Shown in pieces: positions 54,096 to 60,455 of a DNA stretch of 60,455 nt. Within the stretch, counting starts at the first letter, position 1; each line of letters starts with the position of its first letter. This DNA comes from Acidimicrobiia bacterium (GTDB lineage: Bacteria > Actinomycetota > Acidimicrobiia > Acidimicrobiales > Aldehydirespiratoraceae). The translations under genes were made by a program, and so were the position numbers. Location of the stretch: NCBI GenBank assembly GCA_022820805.1, contig JAJEEV010000003.1, positions 1 to 60,455 of the forward strand. Direction: 5' to 3'. The notes beneath the pieces were generated by a model, which searched no databases, had not been told where the DNA came from, and was given only the letters and a program-made list of their open reading frames with translations.

Positions 54096-54170
54096 TGGGC
54101 GCGGAGGGACTTGAACCCCCGGCCTCTTCCTTGTAAGGGAAGCGCTCTACACCGCCTGAGCTACGCGCCC
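54096..54170 (-). tRNA. tRNA-Val (anticodon UAC)
   Basis: A complete cloverleaf on the minus strand: acceptor GGGCGCG/CGCGCCC with discriminator A, D arm GCTC/GAGC, anticodon stem CTTCC/GGAAG with loop CTTACAA (anticodon TAC), and a T arm with GGTTCAAGTCC. The CCA is not encoded. Its 3' end faces the RiPP locus. Confidence 0.95.
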
Positions 54171-54262
54171 GTCTGCGACGAGCCTAACCCCGGCACCCCC
54201 GGTCGAGGATCTCGCGCCGTAGTAGTGCTGACTTGTGGCGCGATTTCTGCAACAATGGCACC

Positions 54263-54949
54263 ATGAGCTACCCCGCCACCATCACCATCGACCGACCCGA
54301 GCGGATCGCCAACTGGCGCCCCATCGGGCAGATGATCCTCGTGATCCCCCACTACGTCTTCCTGCACACCGCGATGAACATCGCGGCCAGCCTGACGGCC
54401 GTCTACGCGTGGTTCGCGGTCCTGTTCACAGGCAATCTGCCGCCGGGGGTTGCCGCGTTCCATGCGACCTACGTGCGCTACCGGGCCCGCACCTTCTCCT
54501 ACATGGTCTCCCTCACCGACAAGTATCCCCCCTTCGACGTCTCGCCCTCGTCCGAGGACCCGGGTGGCGCGGGTATCTCGGTGAGCGTCTCGCCCCGGCT
54601 GGAGGGCAGGAACCGCCTGAGCGTGCTGTTCCGGTTCATCGTGCCGTTCGCCTGGCTGACCCTGATCGGCATGCTCGGGCTCATGTTCGGGTTCGCCTCG
54701 CTCCCCGCGTGGGTGTGGATCGTCGAACTCGTGCTGGGCGCCGTGCTGATCCCGGGCGCGATCTTCTCCGGCGTCGCCTGGGTCATCAGTTCGATCGCCC
54801 AGCTCCTCGGGCTGCTGGCGGTGATCTTCACGGGACGCTGGCCCGCCGGCCTGTTCCGGCTGGCGGCGGGCTGGGTGCGCGTCGACGCACGGCTGTGGGC
54901 GTACTCGATGCTGCTGACCGACGAGTACCCGCCCTTCTCGATCGACTGA
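54263..54949 (+). CDS. DUF4389-type membrane protein (two repeats)
   Basis: A 228-aa protein built of two halves, each with a membrane helix pair followed by a conserved segment ending in TDKYPPFDV (first) and TDEYPPFSID (second), the duplicated form of DUF4389. Four helices are predicted. ATG 54263 was chosen because SYPATITIDRPERIANWRP starts the conserved domain. Function unknown. Confidence 0.85.
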   Translation: MSYPATITIDRPERIANWRPIGQMILVIPHYVFLHTAMNIAASLTAVYAWFAVLFTGNLPPGVAAFHATYVRYRARTFSYMVSLTDKYPPFDVSPSSEDPGGAGISVSVSPRLEGRNRLSVLFRFIVPFAWLTLIGMLGLMFGFASLPAWVWIVELVLGAVLIPGAIFSGVAWVISSIAQLLGLLAVIFTGRWPAGLFRLAAGWVRVDARLWAYSMLLTDEYPPFSID

Positions 54950-55001
54950 GCGTCGTCCCGACCTCAGCGCCGCGGCTGGCCCTCGCTGCCCGCGTGGCCC
55001 C

Positions 55002-55745
55002 TCAGTCGCCGGTCAACGAACCCCAGACCGCCAGCAGCTCTGCGGCCAGCGGCGGTGGCGCGGCCACCGGGTAGCGGCGGCTCTGGTGGTCGAGCACCAC
55101 CAGGTCTCGACCGAGCCCGTCGTGAGCCTCGACGCCCGTCTCGGCGCACACCAGCAGGCCGCCCAGGTAGTCCCATGAGCCCAAGCCGCCCACCGAGAAG
55201 TCGAGGTAGCCGTCCAGGCGTCCGGCCGCCACCGCGCACAGCTCGAGTGCCGCCGCGCCCAGCGTGCGGTACTGGGCCCAGCCTCCCCGCCGGGGCGGCC
55301 AGCCGTTGACGCCGACCACGCACTCGGCCAGGGGCCTCGGCCCGGACGGTTGCAACGTCTTTCCGTCGCACCGGGCTCCGCCGCCCCGCTCCGCCTCGAA
55401 CCTCTCGCCGATGCCATGGTCGTGCACCACCGCGGCCAGAGGTCCCTCGCCGTCCACCACGCAGATGCTGGTGGCGAAGTACTGGATTCCCCGCGACGCG
55501 TTGGTCGACCCGTCCACCGGGTCGAGCACAGCCACGGGACCGTCGCCGGGCTCCAGCCCGCTCTCCTCGCTGAGCACCTTCAGCCCCGCCTCTCTCAGCA
55601 CCCCGGTAGCGGCCGCGTCCGCGGCAAGATCGAAGCCGAACTGTCCGTCCTTCATGCCCGTGGGGCCCCAGTCGCGGCAGTCGGCGAGCGCCGCGACGAC
55701 GGCGTCCACGGCCGCGTTGAGGGTGTCGAGGAGGTGCTCGGTCAT
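55002..55745 (-). CDS. Inositol monophosphatase-family phosphatase
   Basis: A 247-aa Mg-dependent sugar phosphatase: metal ligands in VLSEESG (Glu60/Glu61) and LDPVDGSTN (Asp75, Asp78), and GGLGSWDYLGGLLVCAETGV with the last metal Asp. Members act on inositol-1-phosphate, fructose-1,6-bisphosphate or PAP; residue patterns do not decide which. ATG 55745 starts the fold. Given a PimB'-like gene in the same window, an inositol role is plausible. Confidence 0.85.
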   Translation of the reverse strand: MTEHLLDTLNAAVDAVVAALADCRDWGPTGMKDGQFGFDLAADAAATGVLREAGLKVLSEESGLEPGDGPVAVLDPVDGSTNASRGIQYFATSICVVDGEGPLAAVVHDHGIGERFEAERGGGARCDGKTLQPSGPRPLAECVVGVNGWPPRRGGWAQYRTLGAAALELCAVAAGRLDGYLDFSVGGLGSWDYLGGLLVCAETGVEAHDGLGRDLVVLDHQSRRYPVAAPPPLAAELLAVWGSLTGD

Positions 55746-55861
55746 CGCTGACAGTGAACCAGCACACCCGGCGGAGTCACACCCCCCGGACATTGCGCCG
55801 GGCGCGACGCCGCACTGCCGCCCGGATCGGGTATACACGTGCTCTGCGGGAAACAGTTTCG

Positions 55862-55885
55862 TCGTGTCCGGCGGCCGTGACACGA
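55862..55885. promoter_or_regulatory. 7-bp palindrome upstream of the 189-aa hypothetical gene
   Basis: TCGTGTC (55862-55868) and GACACGA (55879-55885) flank a 10-nt GC-rich loop, centred 48 nt before the GTG start. A possible operator or RNA fold in the divergent region; no further evidence. Confidence 0.3.
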
Positions 55886-55921
55886 TGTAGCTGAACCAGG
55901 TCCGAAGCAAAGGGGATCCGC

Positions 55922-56491
55922 GTGTCGCTGGTCGATCTGCACGGGTTCGTCGCCAACCTCAAGGACCACGTGTCCGAGCATGGCTTCCACGTACACGGCG
56001 ACCGCCACTTCGTGGAGACCTACTCGAACCGCCAGACCTGGGAGGTCGACCTGCACCCGGACGACGCGTGCGGCGGGCCGCTCGACATGGTGCTGTGCGT
56101 CGAGGCCGAGTCTCGAACTCTGCTGACATTCGAGGACGACGTCAACAGCCGCCCCGAGGACGAGGATCCCGACGACGGCATCACGGTGCCGATGACTCTC
56201 AGCTTCGTGCTCCCGCCGCTGCATCTCGGTCCGGACCTTCTGGTGCTGGCCACCGATCTCGCCGCCATCGGAGGTCCGGAGCTGCCCCTGCAGGTGTCCT
56301 CGGTCGACAGGGTGGCGGCCGTCACCGACGCCGCGGAGTGGACCGTCAACATCGAGGGGCGCGTCGAACTCGCCTTGAGCCGCATCTACCTCGGTCAGGA
56401 CCTCGAGGTCCTGTGTGAGATGCTCGATCGGGCCCGCAGTGTCTGCGAGTTCCTGCTCGATCGGGCCCCGGCCTGGCTGGGCGAGCTCTAA
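55922..56491 (+). CDS. Conserved hypothetical protein
   Basis: A 189-aa acidic protein with no signal peptide or membrane segment. Starts MSLVDLHGFVANLKDHVSEHGFHVHGDRHFVETYS (GTG codon) with AAGGGG about seven bases upstream. Charged central segment DDVNSRPEDEDPDDGITVPM. I do not recognise the family; it ends 13 bp from the convergent peroxiredoxin gene. Confidence 0.72.
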   Translation: MSLVDLHGFVANLKDHVSEHGFHVHGDRHFVETYSNRQTWEVDLHPDDACGGPLDMVLCVEAESRTLLTFEDDVNSRPEDEDPDDGITVPMTLSFVLPPLHLGPDLLVLATDLAAIGGPELPLQVSSVDRVAAVTDAAEWTVNIEGRVELALSRIYLGQDLEVLCEMLDRARSVCEFLLDRAPAWLGEL

Positions 56492-56504
56492 GCGGCTCCG
56501 GAAC

Positions 56505-56966
56505 CTAGCTGCGGGTCGCCCGCAGGAGCGCTTCCAGCGCGTCGTCGGCGTGGAGGCGCATGTTCAACTCCGAGCGGACGGTCCGTAGCACCGTTCCGTC
56601 GCGGCCGATCACGAAGGTCTTGCGCTTGTTGGGCAGCGGACCGCGCCTGATCACGCCGAAGCTCCGAGCGATGTCGCGGCCCGGGTCCGACAGCAGCGGG
56701 AATCCCAGTGCGTTGGCGTCATCAAACTCGCGTTGCCGATCAACCTGATCGGCGCTGATTCCCACGACACTGGCTCCGAATTCGCCGAACTCGGCCGACA
56801 GGTCGCGGAAATGGCAGCTCTGGCGCGTTCAACCGGCTGTCATCGCCTTCAGATAGAAATACACCACCACCGGGCCCCGCTCGAGCAGATCGCGCAGGGC
56901 CAGCGTGTTGCCGTGCTGGTCGATCCCTTCGAAGTCAGGGACCTTGCTTCCAACCTTCACGTCCAC
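56505..56966 (-). CDS. Peroxiredoxin Q/BCP with in-frame TGA at the peroxidatic position (probable selenoprotein)
   Basis: A 153-residue thioredoxin-fold peroxidase when the TGA at codon 46 is read as selenocysteine. Before it: VDVKVGSKVPDFEGIDQHGN and VVVYFYLKAMTAG; after it: TRQSCHFRDLSAEFGEFGASVVGISAD, then LPNKRKTFVIGRDG. In E. coli BCP, Cys46 is the peroxidatic and Cys51 the resolving residue; here position 46 is TGA and Cys51 is present. GTG 56966 has GGAGGAG seven bases upstream. Same strand as, and 47 nt behind, the acyl-CoA dehydrogenase genes. A nonsense mutation is the alternative. Confidence 0.82.
56784..56795 (-). promoter_or_regulatory. Candidate SECIS-like hairpin 3' of the TGA codon
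   Basis: Beginning 34 nt after the TGA on the coding strand, GCCG-AGTT-CGGC forms a 4-bp stem (5 bp if A-T closes) with GT in the loop. Bacterial SECIS elements are stem-loops a short way downstream of the UGA with a GU-containing apical loop. The distance is at the outer limit of the usual range, so this is only a candidate. Confidence 0.3.
56829..56831 (-). other. In-frame TGA, predicted selenocysteine codon 46
   Basis: GGT-TGA-ACG-CGC-CAG-AGC-TGC encodes G-U-T-R-Q-S-C, exactly where the peroxiredoxin Q motif G-C-T-x-x-x-C has its catalytic Cys. The frame is open on both sides from the GTG at 56966 to the stop at 56505. Confidence 0.8.
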
Positions 56967-57013
56967 GTCGGCTCTCCTCCGGTCGCTTTGCCGGGGCCAT
57001 TATGTCCGCTGCG

Positions 57014-57964
57014 TCAGATCCCCATCGAAGCGGCCACCCGGTCGGCGTGGAGGTCGGCCCCGCCCCAGGTGCGGGCCAGCGCCCAGGAACGCTTGAGGTA
57101 GAGGTGCAGGTCGTGCTCGGTGGTGTAGCCGATTGCGCCGTGGCACTGGAGGGCGGCCCGGCCGGTCACGGCTGCCGCGGCGCCTGCCAGCCACTTGGCC
57201 TGCGACACCGCCCGGGCGGCGTCGGAACGCCCCTGAGCGACGGCGTAGGCGGCGTGCAGCACCGCCGGGGCCGCGAACTCGATCTCCAGCCGGGCGTTGG
57301 CCAGATGGTGCTTGACGGCCTGGAAGCTGCCGATCGGCTTGCCGAACTGGTGACGCTGCGAGGCGTAGTCCACGGTGAGCGCCAGCATGGCCCGGCTCAG
57401 CCCGAGCAGTTCCGCCGCGGCGCCGAGCGCGCCCCGGTCGAAGGCCGCGGCCACTGCGGCGGGATCCTCGGTCACGGGCCGGCCCGGCCCGCGGGGACGG
57501 ACCCGGCCGCCGTGCCGGGAGGCGTCGACGGTCTCCACCGGATCGACGTCCACCTCGCGGGCCTCGTAGAGCCGCAGCCCGCCGCCGGAGACCAGCAGGA
57601 AGGCCTCGGCGAAGCCTGCGGAGGACACCACGGCGCCGGTTGCGCCGAGGTCGGTGGCCACCATCGGGCCGGTCACTCCCAGGGGAGCCGCCACCAGAGC
57701 GGTCTCCGTCAGCGGGTGAGGCAGCGCCGCCCGCCCGGCCTCCTCCAGCACCGGCACCAGGTAGGTCTCGTCGAGCCCCAGACCGCCGTCGGACTCCGGC
57801 ACCAGAAGAGCCAGCGCGCCGGCCTCGGCCAATGCCTGCCACGGTGCCGGATCGGGCACCGCCGTCCAGGCGGCCCGCACCGCCGCCGGCGGGCACAGCT
57901 CCGCGAGCAGGTCCCGTGCCGTCGAGCGCAGCGCCTCGCGGTCTTCGCCGAGCGCGAACCTCAT
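57014..57964 (-). CDS. Acyl-CoA dehydrogenase, smaller partner subunit
   Basis: A 316-aa acyl-CoA dehydrogenase-fold protein, shorter and more divergent than its neighbour, retaining YASQRHQFGKPIGSFQAVKHHLANARLEIE and QCHGAIGYTTEHDLHLYLKRSWAL. It overlaps the larger gene by 4 bases. Paired long/short acyl-CoA dehydrogenase genes encode alpha2-beta2 enzymes in steroid side-chain and bile acid catabolism of actinobacteria, so a heteromeric enzyme is likely. Confidence 0.87.
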   Translation of the reverse strand: MRFALGEDREALRSTARDLLAELCPPAAVRAAWTAVPDPAPWQALAEAGALALLVPESDGGLGLDETYLVPVLEEAGRAALPHPLTETALVAAPLGVTGPMVATDLGATGAVVSSAGFAEAFLLVSGGGLRLYEAREVDVDPVETVDASRHGGRVRPRGPGRPVTEDPAAVAAAFDRGALGAAAELLGLSRAMLALTVDYASQRHQFGKPIGSFQAVKHHLANARLEIEFAAPAVLHAAYAVAQGRSDAARAVSQAKWLAGAAAAVTGRAALQCHGAIGYTTEHDLHLYLKRSWALARTWGGADLHADRVAASMGI

Positions 57965-59112
57965 CGCGGCAGGCCGAGGACGCGCTCGGCCACGATGTTG
58001 CGCTGCACCTCGTTGGTCCCGGCGTAGATCGGGCCGGCCAGCGCGAACTGGTGCCCCTTGCTCCAGGGCCCCTCCAGCTCGGCGTCGGGTCCCAGCAGGT
58101 CGAGGGCGATCTCGTGCAGCTCGATGTCCAGTTCCGACCACCAGATCTTGGTCAGGCTGGCCTCGGACCCGATGTCGCGGCCGTCCAGGAGTGCGGTGAC
58201 GGTCTGAAGGGTCTGGAGGCGGTAGGCGTCGGCTCGCATCCAGGCGGCGGCGATGCGGCGCCGCAGCGCCGGGTCCGCCCCGCGCTGCGAGCACAGCTCC
58301 AGCAGGCCGGCCACGGTGGCCTGGTACCGGCCGGGCGAGCGCAACAGCCCACGCTCGGTGCTGGCCGCCGACACCGCCACCCGCCAGCCCTGGCCGACCT
58401 CGCCGAGGACCACGCTGGCGCCGACGGCGTCGTCGGGCAGGAACGCCTCGGTGAAGAACACCTCGGCGAAGCCCTCGTCGCCGTCGAGGCGGCCGAAGCC
58501 ACGCACCGTGATCCCGTCCAGATCGAGGGGCACCAGCAGGTACGTCAGGCCGCGGTGGCGCTCGGAGTCGGGGTCGGAGCGGAACAGTCCGAACAGGTGG
58601 GTGCAGAACGCGCCCCGGGTGGTCCACGTCTTCTGTCCGTCGAGCACCCAGCCGCCTTCCACCCGGCGGGCCCGGCTCGACACCCCGGCGAGGTCGCTGC
58701 CCGCGTTGGGCTCGGACCAGCCCTGGCACCACAGGTCCTCCGCGGTGGCGATGCCGGGCAGCAGCAGGCCCTTCTGGGCCTCGGTGCCGTGCTCGAAGAC
58801 CGACGGAGCCAGGATCTGGATCCCGTTCTGGGTGACCCGCTGGGGTGCGCCGGCCCGCCAGTACTCCTCCTCGAAGATCAGCCAGTCCCACAGGGTGCCG
58901 TCGCGGCCTCCGTAGGCGCTGGGCCACGACACTGCCGACCAGCCCGCCCCATGGAGGCGCCTCTCCCACAGCAGCTGCTGCTCGAAGCCCTCGCGAGTGT
59001 CGCCCGAGAGTTCCGTGCCGATCTCGGCCCGCCAGTCAGCCAGGTTGTGCTCCAGCCACCCCCGCAGCTCGAGGCGCAGCGCCTCCTGGTCCGCGCTCCA
59101 ATTCAGATCCAC
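57961..59112 (-). CDS. Acyl-CoA dehydrogenase, larger partner subunit
   Basis: A 383-aa acyl-CoA dehydrogenase with QGWSEPNAGSDLAGVSSRA and GWVLDGQKTWTTRGAFCTHLF (FAD/substrate region), FTEAFLPDD and the C-terminal PIYAGTNEVQRNIVAERVLGLPR. Flavoprotein introducing an alpha-beta double bond in an acyl-CoA. With the overlapping shorter subunit it resembles FadE/ChsE-type heteromeric enzymes. It starts 81 nt behind the sterol methyltransferase stop, same strand. Confidence 0.9.
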   Translation of the reverse strand: MDLNWSADQEALRLELRGWLEHNLADWRAEIGTELSGDTREGFEQQLLWERRLHGAGWSAVSWPSAYGGRDGTLWDWLIFEEEYWRAGAPQRVTQNGIQILAPSVFEHGTEAQKGLLLPGIATAEDLWCQGWSEPNAGSDLAGVSSRARRVEGGWVLDGQKTWTTRGAFCTHLFGLFRSDPDSERHRGLTYLLVPLDLDGITVRGFGRLDGDEGFAEVFFTEAFLPDDAVGASVVLGEVGQGWRVAVSAASTERGLLRSPGRYQATVAGLLELCSQRGADPALRRRIAAAWMRADAYRLQTLQTVTALLDGRDIGSEASLTKIWWSELDIELHEIALDLLGPDAELEGPWSKGHQFALAGPIYAGTNEVQRNIVAERVLGLPR

Positions 59113-59193
59113 CCCAGCTCCCGGTCCCTGTGTTCGCCGCCGCTGACGGTATGCCTAGGGCGACCGGATTGCGAACTCTCCGGGCCGAACGCG

Positions 59194-60216
59194 CTATTCG
59201 GGTTTGCGGGCGTGGATGAAGTACATCGGCGTGAAGATGCCGAGCCGGCCGGCCTCGGCCATGGCGGCCGCACAGAGGTTCAGGGTCTCCGCCACGCGAG
59301 CAGAACCCGCCGGCGCGACGCGAACCGCCTCCAGCACTCTCAGCGAGTTGCGGGTGATCGAGCGCCCGATCCTCGACTTGCGGAGGCTGGCCATCGACAG
59401 GCCGGAACCGACCAGAGGCTGATACCAGGGAATCGACGGACCGGTCTGGATCGCAAGGTCCCGCGTCTCCAGCACCTCGAACCCGACCGAACGGAGGGCT
59501 TCGTCGACAGTGGGCTCGAAGTCGATGTCGAGCAGGCCGCCTCCAAGCTCGATGTCGGCCTTAAGCCTCAGATGCTGCGGGTCTTCGATGTCGAAGCGGT
59601 CCGTCAGGCAGAATTCGTAGGCAGCGAAGCACCCGCCGGGCTTCAGCAGGCGGAACGCCTCTCCATAGACGCTCGGCTTGTCGGGCGCACAGCAGGTTGC
59701 TTCGATGGCGTAGACCGCGTCGAACGACTCGTCTGGTGAATCGACGTTCAGGAAGTCGCAGTGCATGAACTGCGCCGAATGGGTTAGCTCGGCGGCCTCG
59801 GCCAGTTTCCGGGCCCGCTCCAGCTGGTAGGCGTTGCTGTTGACTCCGACGACCCTGGCGCCCGAGAAGCGGATGATCTCCAACATCGGACCGCCGATGC
59901 CGCAACCGAGGTCTGCGACGATCATCCCGGGTCCGAGCCCGAGTCTGTGGGCCAGGAAGTGCTCGTGGCGCTTCTGCGACGTTTCGAAGCTCTCGCCCGG
60001 AACGAGCTGGGCGAAGTGGAAGGATCTGCCCCAGCCGTACTCGTAGAAGTCCGTGACGAGGTCGTAGTAGAGGTTGGTGAACTCCCGGTGGTCGTTGTCC
60101 CTGTCCTCCAATCCGCTGCGCTTGGCCGTCCGGTAGCGGTGCTCGTAGTCGCGGATGGCCGGGTCGACGCCGGCCGGGCTGTTGTCCTTCAGCGTGTTGG
60201 AGAGTCTGACCGGCAT
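59194..60216 (-). CDS. Sterol C-24 methyltransferase (ERG6/SMT) homologue
   Basis: A 340-aa SAM-dependent methyltransferase with the sterol-methyltransferase-specific signature YEYGWGRSFHF (58-68), SAM loop VADLGCGIGGPMLEI (100-114), VYAIEATCCAPDKPSVYGEAFRLLKPGG (168-195), an IELGGG segment, IPWYQPL (262-268) and a C-terminal GIFTPMYFIHARKPE like fungal and plant SMTs. Strong Shine-Dalgarno AAGGAG five bases before ATG 60216. Expected reaction: methyl transfer to the C-24 position of a sterol side chain. No sterol-cyclising gene is present in the window. Confidence 0.88.
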   Translation of the reverse strand: MPVRLSNTLKDNSPAGVDPAIRDYEHRYRTAKRSGLEDRDNDHREFTNLYYDLVTDFYEYGWGRSFHFAQLVPGESFETSQKRHEHFLAHRLGLGPGMIVADLGCGIGGPMLEIIRFSGARVVGVNSNAYQLERARKLAEAAELTHSAQFMHCDFLNVDSPDESFDAVYAIEATCCAPDKPSVYGEAFRLLKPGGCFAAYEFCLTDRFDIEDPQHLRLKADIELGGGLLDIDFEPTVDEALRSVGFEVLETRDLAIQTGPSIPWYQPLVGSGLSMASLRKSRIGRSITRNSLRVLEAVRVAPAGSARVAETLNLCAAAMAEAGRLGIFTPMYFIHARKPE

Positions 60217-60320
60217 CGAGGCTCCTTCGGCAAGCCGCTCCGACCGTGTCGGTTGCTGCGGCAACGCCAGCCTAATGGTGCCCGTCGACCAGTGGAGGAC
60301 CCCGAGAGTGGGCTCGGTGG

Positions 60321-60455
60321 TGTGCTGGTTCAGGACATAGGAACCTGATGGTGCAAGACATAGGAACCTTCGCAGCGCCTTCAGGGTGGGGCCATGTCGA
60401 AGGCTCGTCTGGTGATCACCGCTGTTGTTGTGGAGGGGCGAACCCACGCGGACGC
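60321..60455 (+). mobile_element. IS481-type element, left end (runs off the window)
   Basis: Begins about 60321 with TGTGCTGGTTCAGGACATAG. GACATAGGAACCT occurs at 60334-60346 and again at 60357-60369 (23-bp period), an end structure seen in IS481-like elements. A transposase start follows. The right end is outside the window, so target duplication cannot be checked. Confidence 0.65.
60394..60455 (+). CDS. IS481-family transposase, N-terminal fragment
   Basis: Open from ATG 60394 to the window edge; the 20 residues MSKARLVITAVVVEGRTHAD resemble the start of IS481-type integrases, ahead of their helix-turn-helix. GGTGGGG upstream could serve as a ribosome site. Only the first 62 nt are visible. 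Confidence 0.65.
   Translation, partial: MSKARLVITAVVVEGRTHAD

Noticed and set aside
56505..56765. Short 86-aa peroxiredoxin-like gene starting at ATG 56765
   Set aside because: It lacks the first half of the thioredoxin fold, which is found in the same frame upstream across a single TGA; the short frame is the 3' part of the larger gene.
60217..60447. N-terminal extension of the sterol methyltransferase to 60447
   Set aside because: The extra 77 residues read backwards through the IS element end and intergenic DNA; ATG 60216 has a strong ribosome site and gives the usual family length.

Overview
The window is very GC-rich, densely packed, and almost certainly from a high-GC Gram-positive of the class Acidimicrobiia or a close actinobacterial relative. 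This placement is inferred from gene content, not from a phylogeny. Supporting markers are an MtrA-MtrB-GerMN lipoprotein set, a PimB'-type mannosyltransferase, DUF3040, a DUF222/HNH gene, a separate proton-translocating transhydrogenase (pntAA-pntAB-pntB), group III PfkA, and heavy use of GTG starts with 4-bp ATGA/GTGA overlaps.

Layout. (1) 1-13458, minus strand: a division and cell wall (dcw) cluster reading mraZ-rsmH-ftsL-ftsI-murE-mraY-murD-ftsW-murG-murC-murB-ftsQ (ftsQ runs off the left edge); murF is absent from its usual place. (2) 13630-15219, minus: lipoate ligase-like protein, HNH nuclease and a small conserved protein. (3) 15311-19882, plus: MoxR ATPase, DUF58 protein and membrane transglutaminase. 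(4) 19909-25184: DUF3040 and DinB on minus, then a small membrane protein and the MtrAB-LpqB-like set on plus. (5) 25218-31326, minus: PfkA, an atypical ROK sugar kinase, SRPBCC protein, PimB'-like transferase, QueG and TrpD. (6) 31462-33986, plus: RNase P RNA, a lipoprotein and a DUF222/HNH protein. (7) 34022-45274: housekeeping and catabolic genes (zinc-ribbon protein, Gfo/Idh oxidoreductase, HAD nucleotidase, DyP peroxidase, acyl-CoA synthetase, transhydrogenase, TrpB2, enoyl-CoA hydratase).

(8) 45359-53991: a compact RiPP locus. A nitrile-hydratase-like leader peptide (NHLP) precursor ends in a GG site followed by an 11-residue core. It sits tail-to-tail with a two-gene plus-strand operon (a 347-aa protein I do not recognise and a flavin oxidase with a covalent-FAD histidine motif). 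A divergent NHLM-type export operon (very short HlyD-like adaptor, C39 peptidase-ABC exporter, second ABC exporter) completes it. The divergent promoter region holds repeated palindromes. No canonical RiPP cyclase, dehydratase or radical SAM enzyme is visible, so the oxidase plus the unknown protein are the candidate tailoring pair. I regard this as the most likely undescribed system here.

(9) 54096-60455: tRNA-Val, a DUF4389 protein, an inositol monophosphatase-family protein and a hypothetical. These are followed by a minus-strand group made of a sterol C-24 methyltransferase (ERG6/SMT) homologue, two overlapping acyl-CoA dehydrogenases and a peroxiredoxin Q/BCP whose peroxidatic cysteine codon is an in-frame TGA (probable selenocysteine). 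An IS481-type element begins at the right edge, upstream of the sterol methyltransferase. A family of about 96-99-bp intergenic repeats occurs three times, plus one divergent copy.
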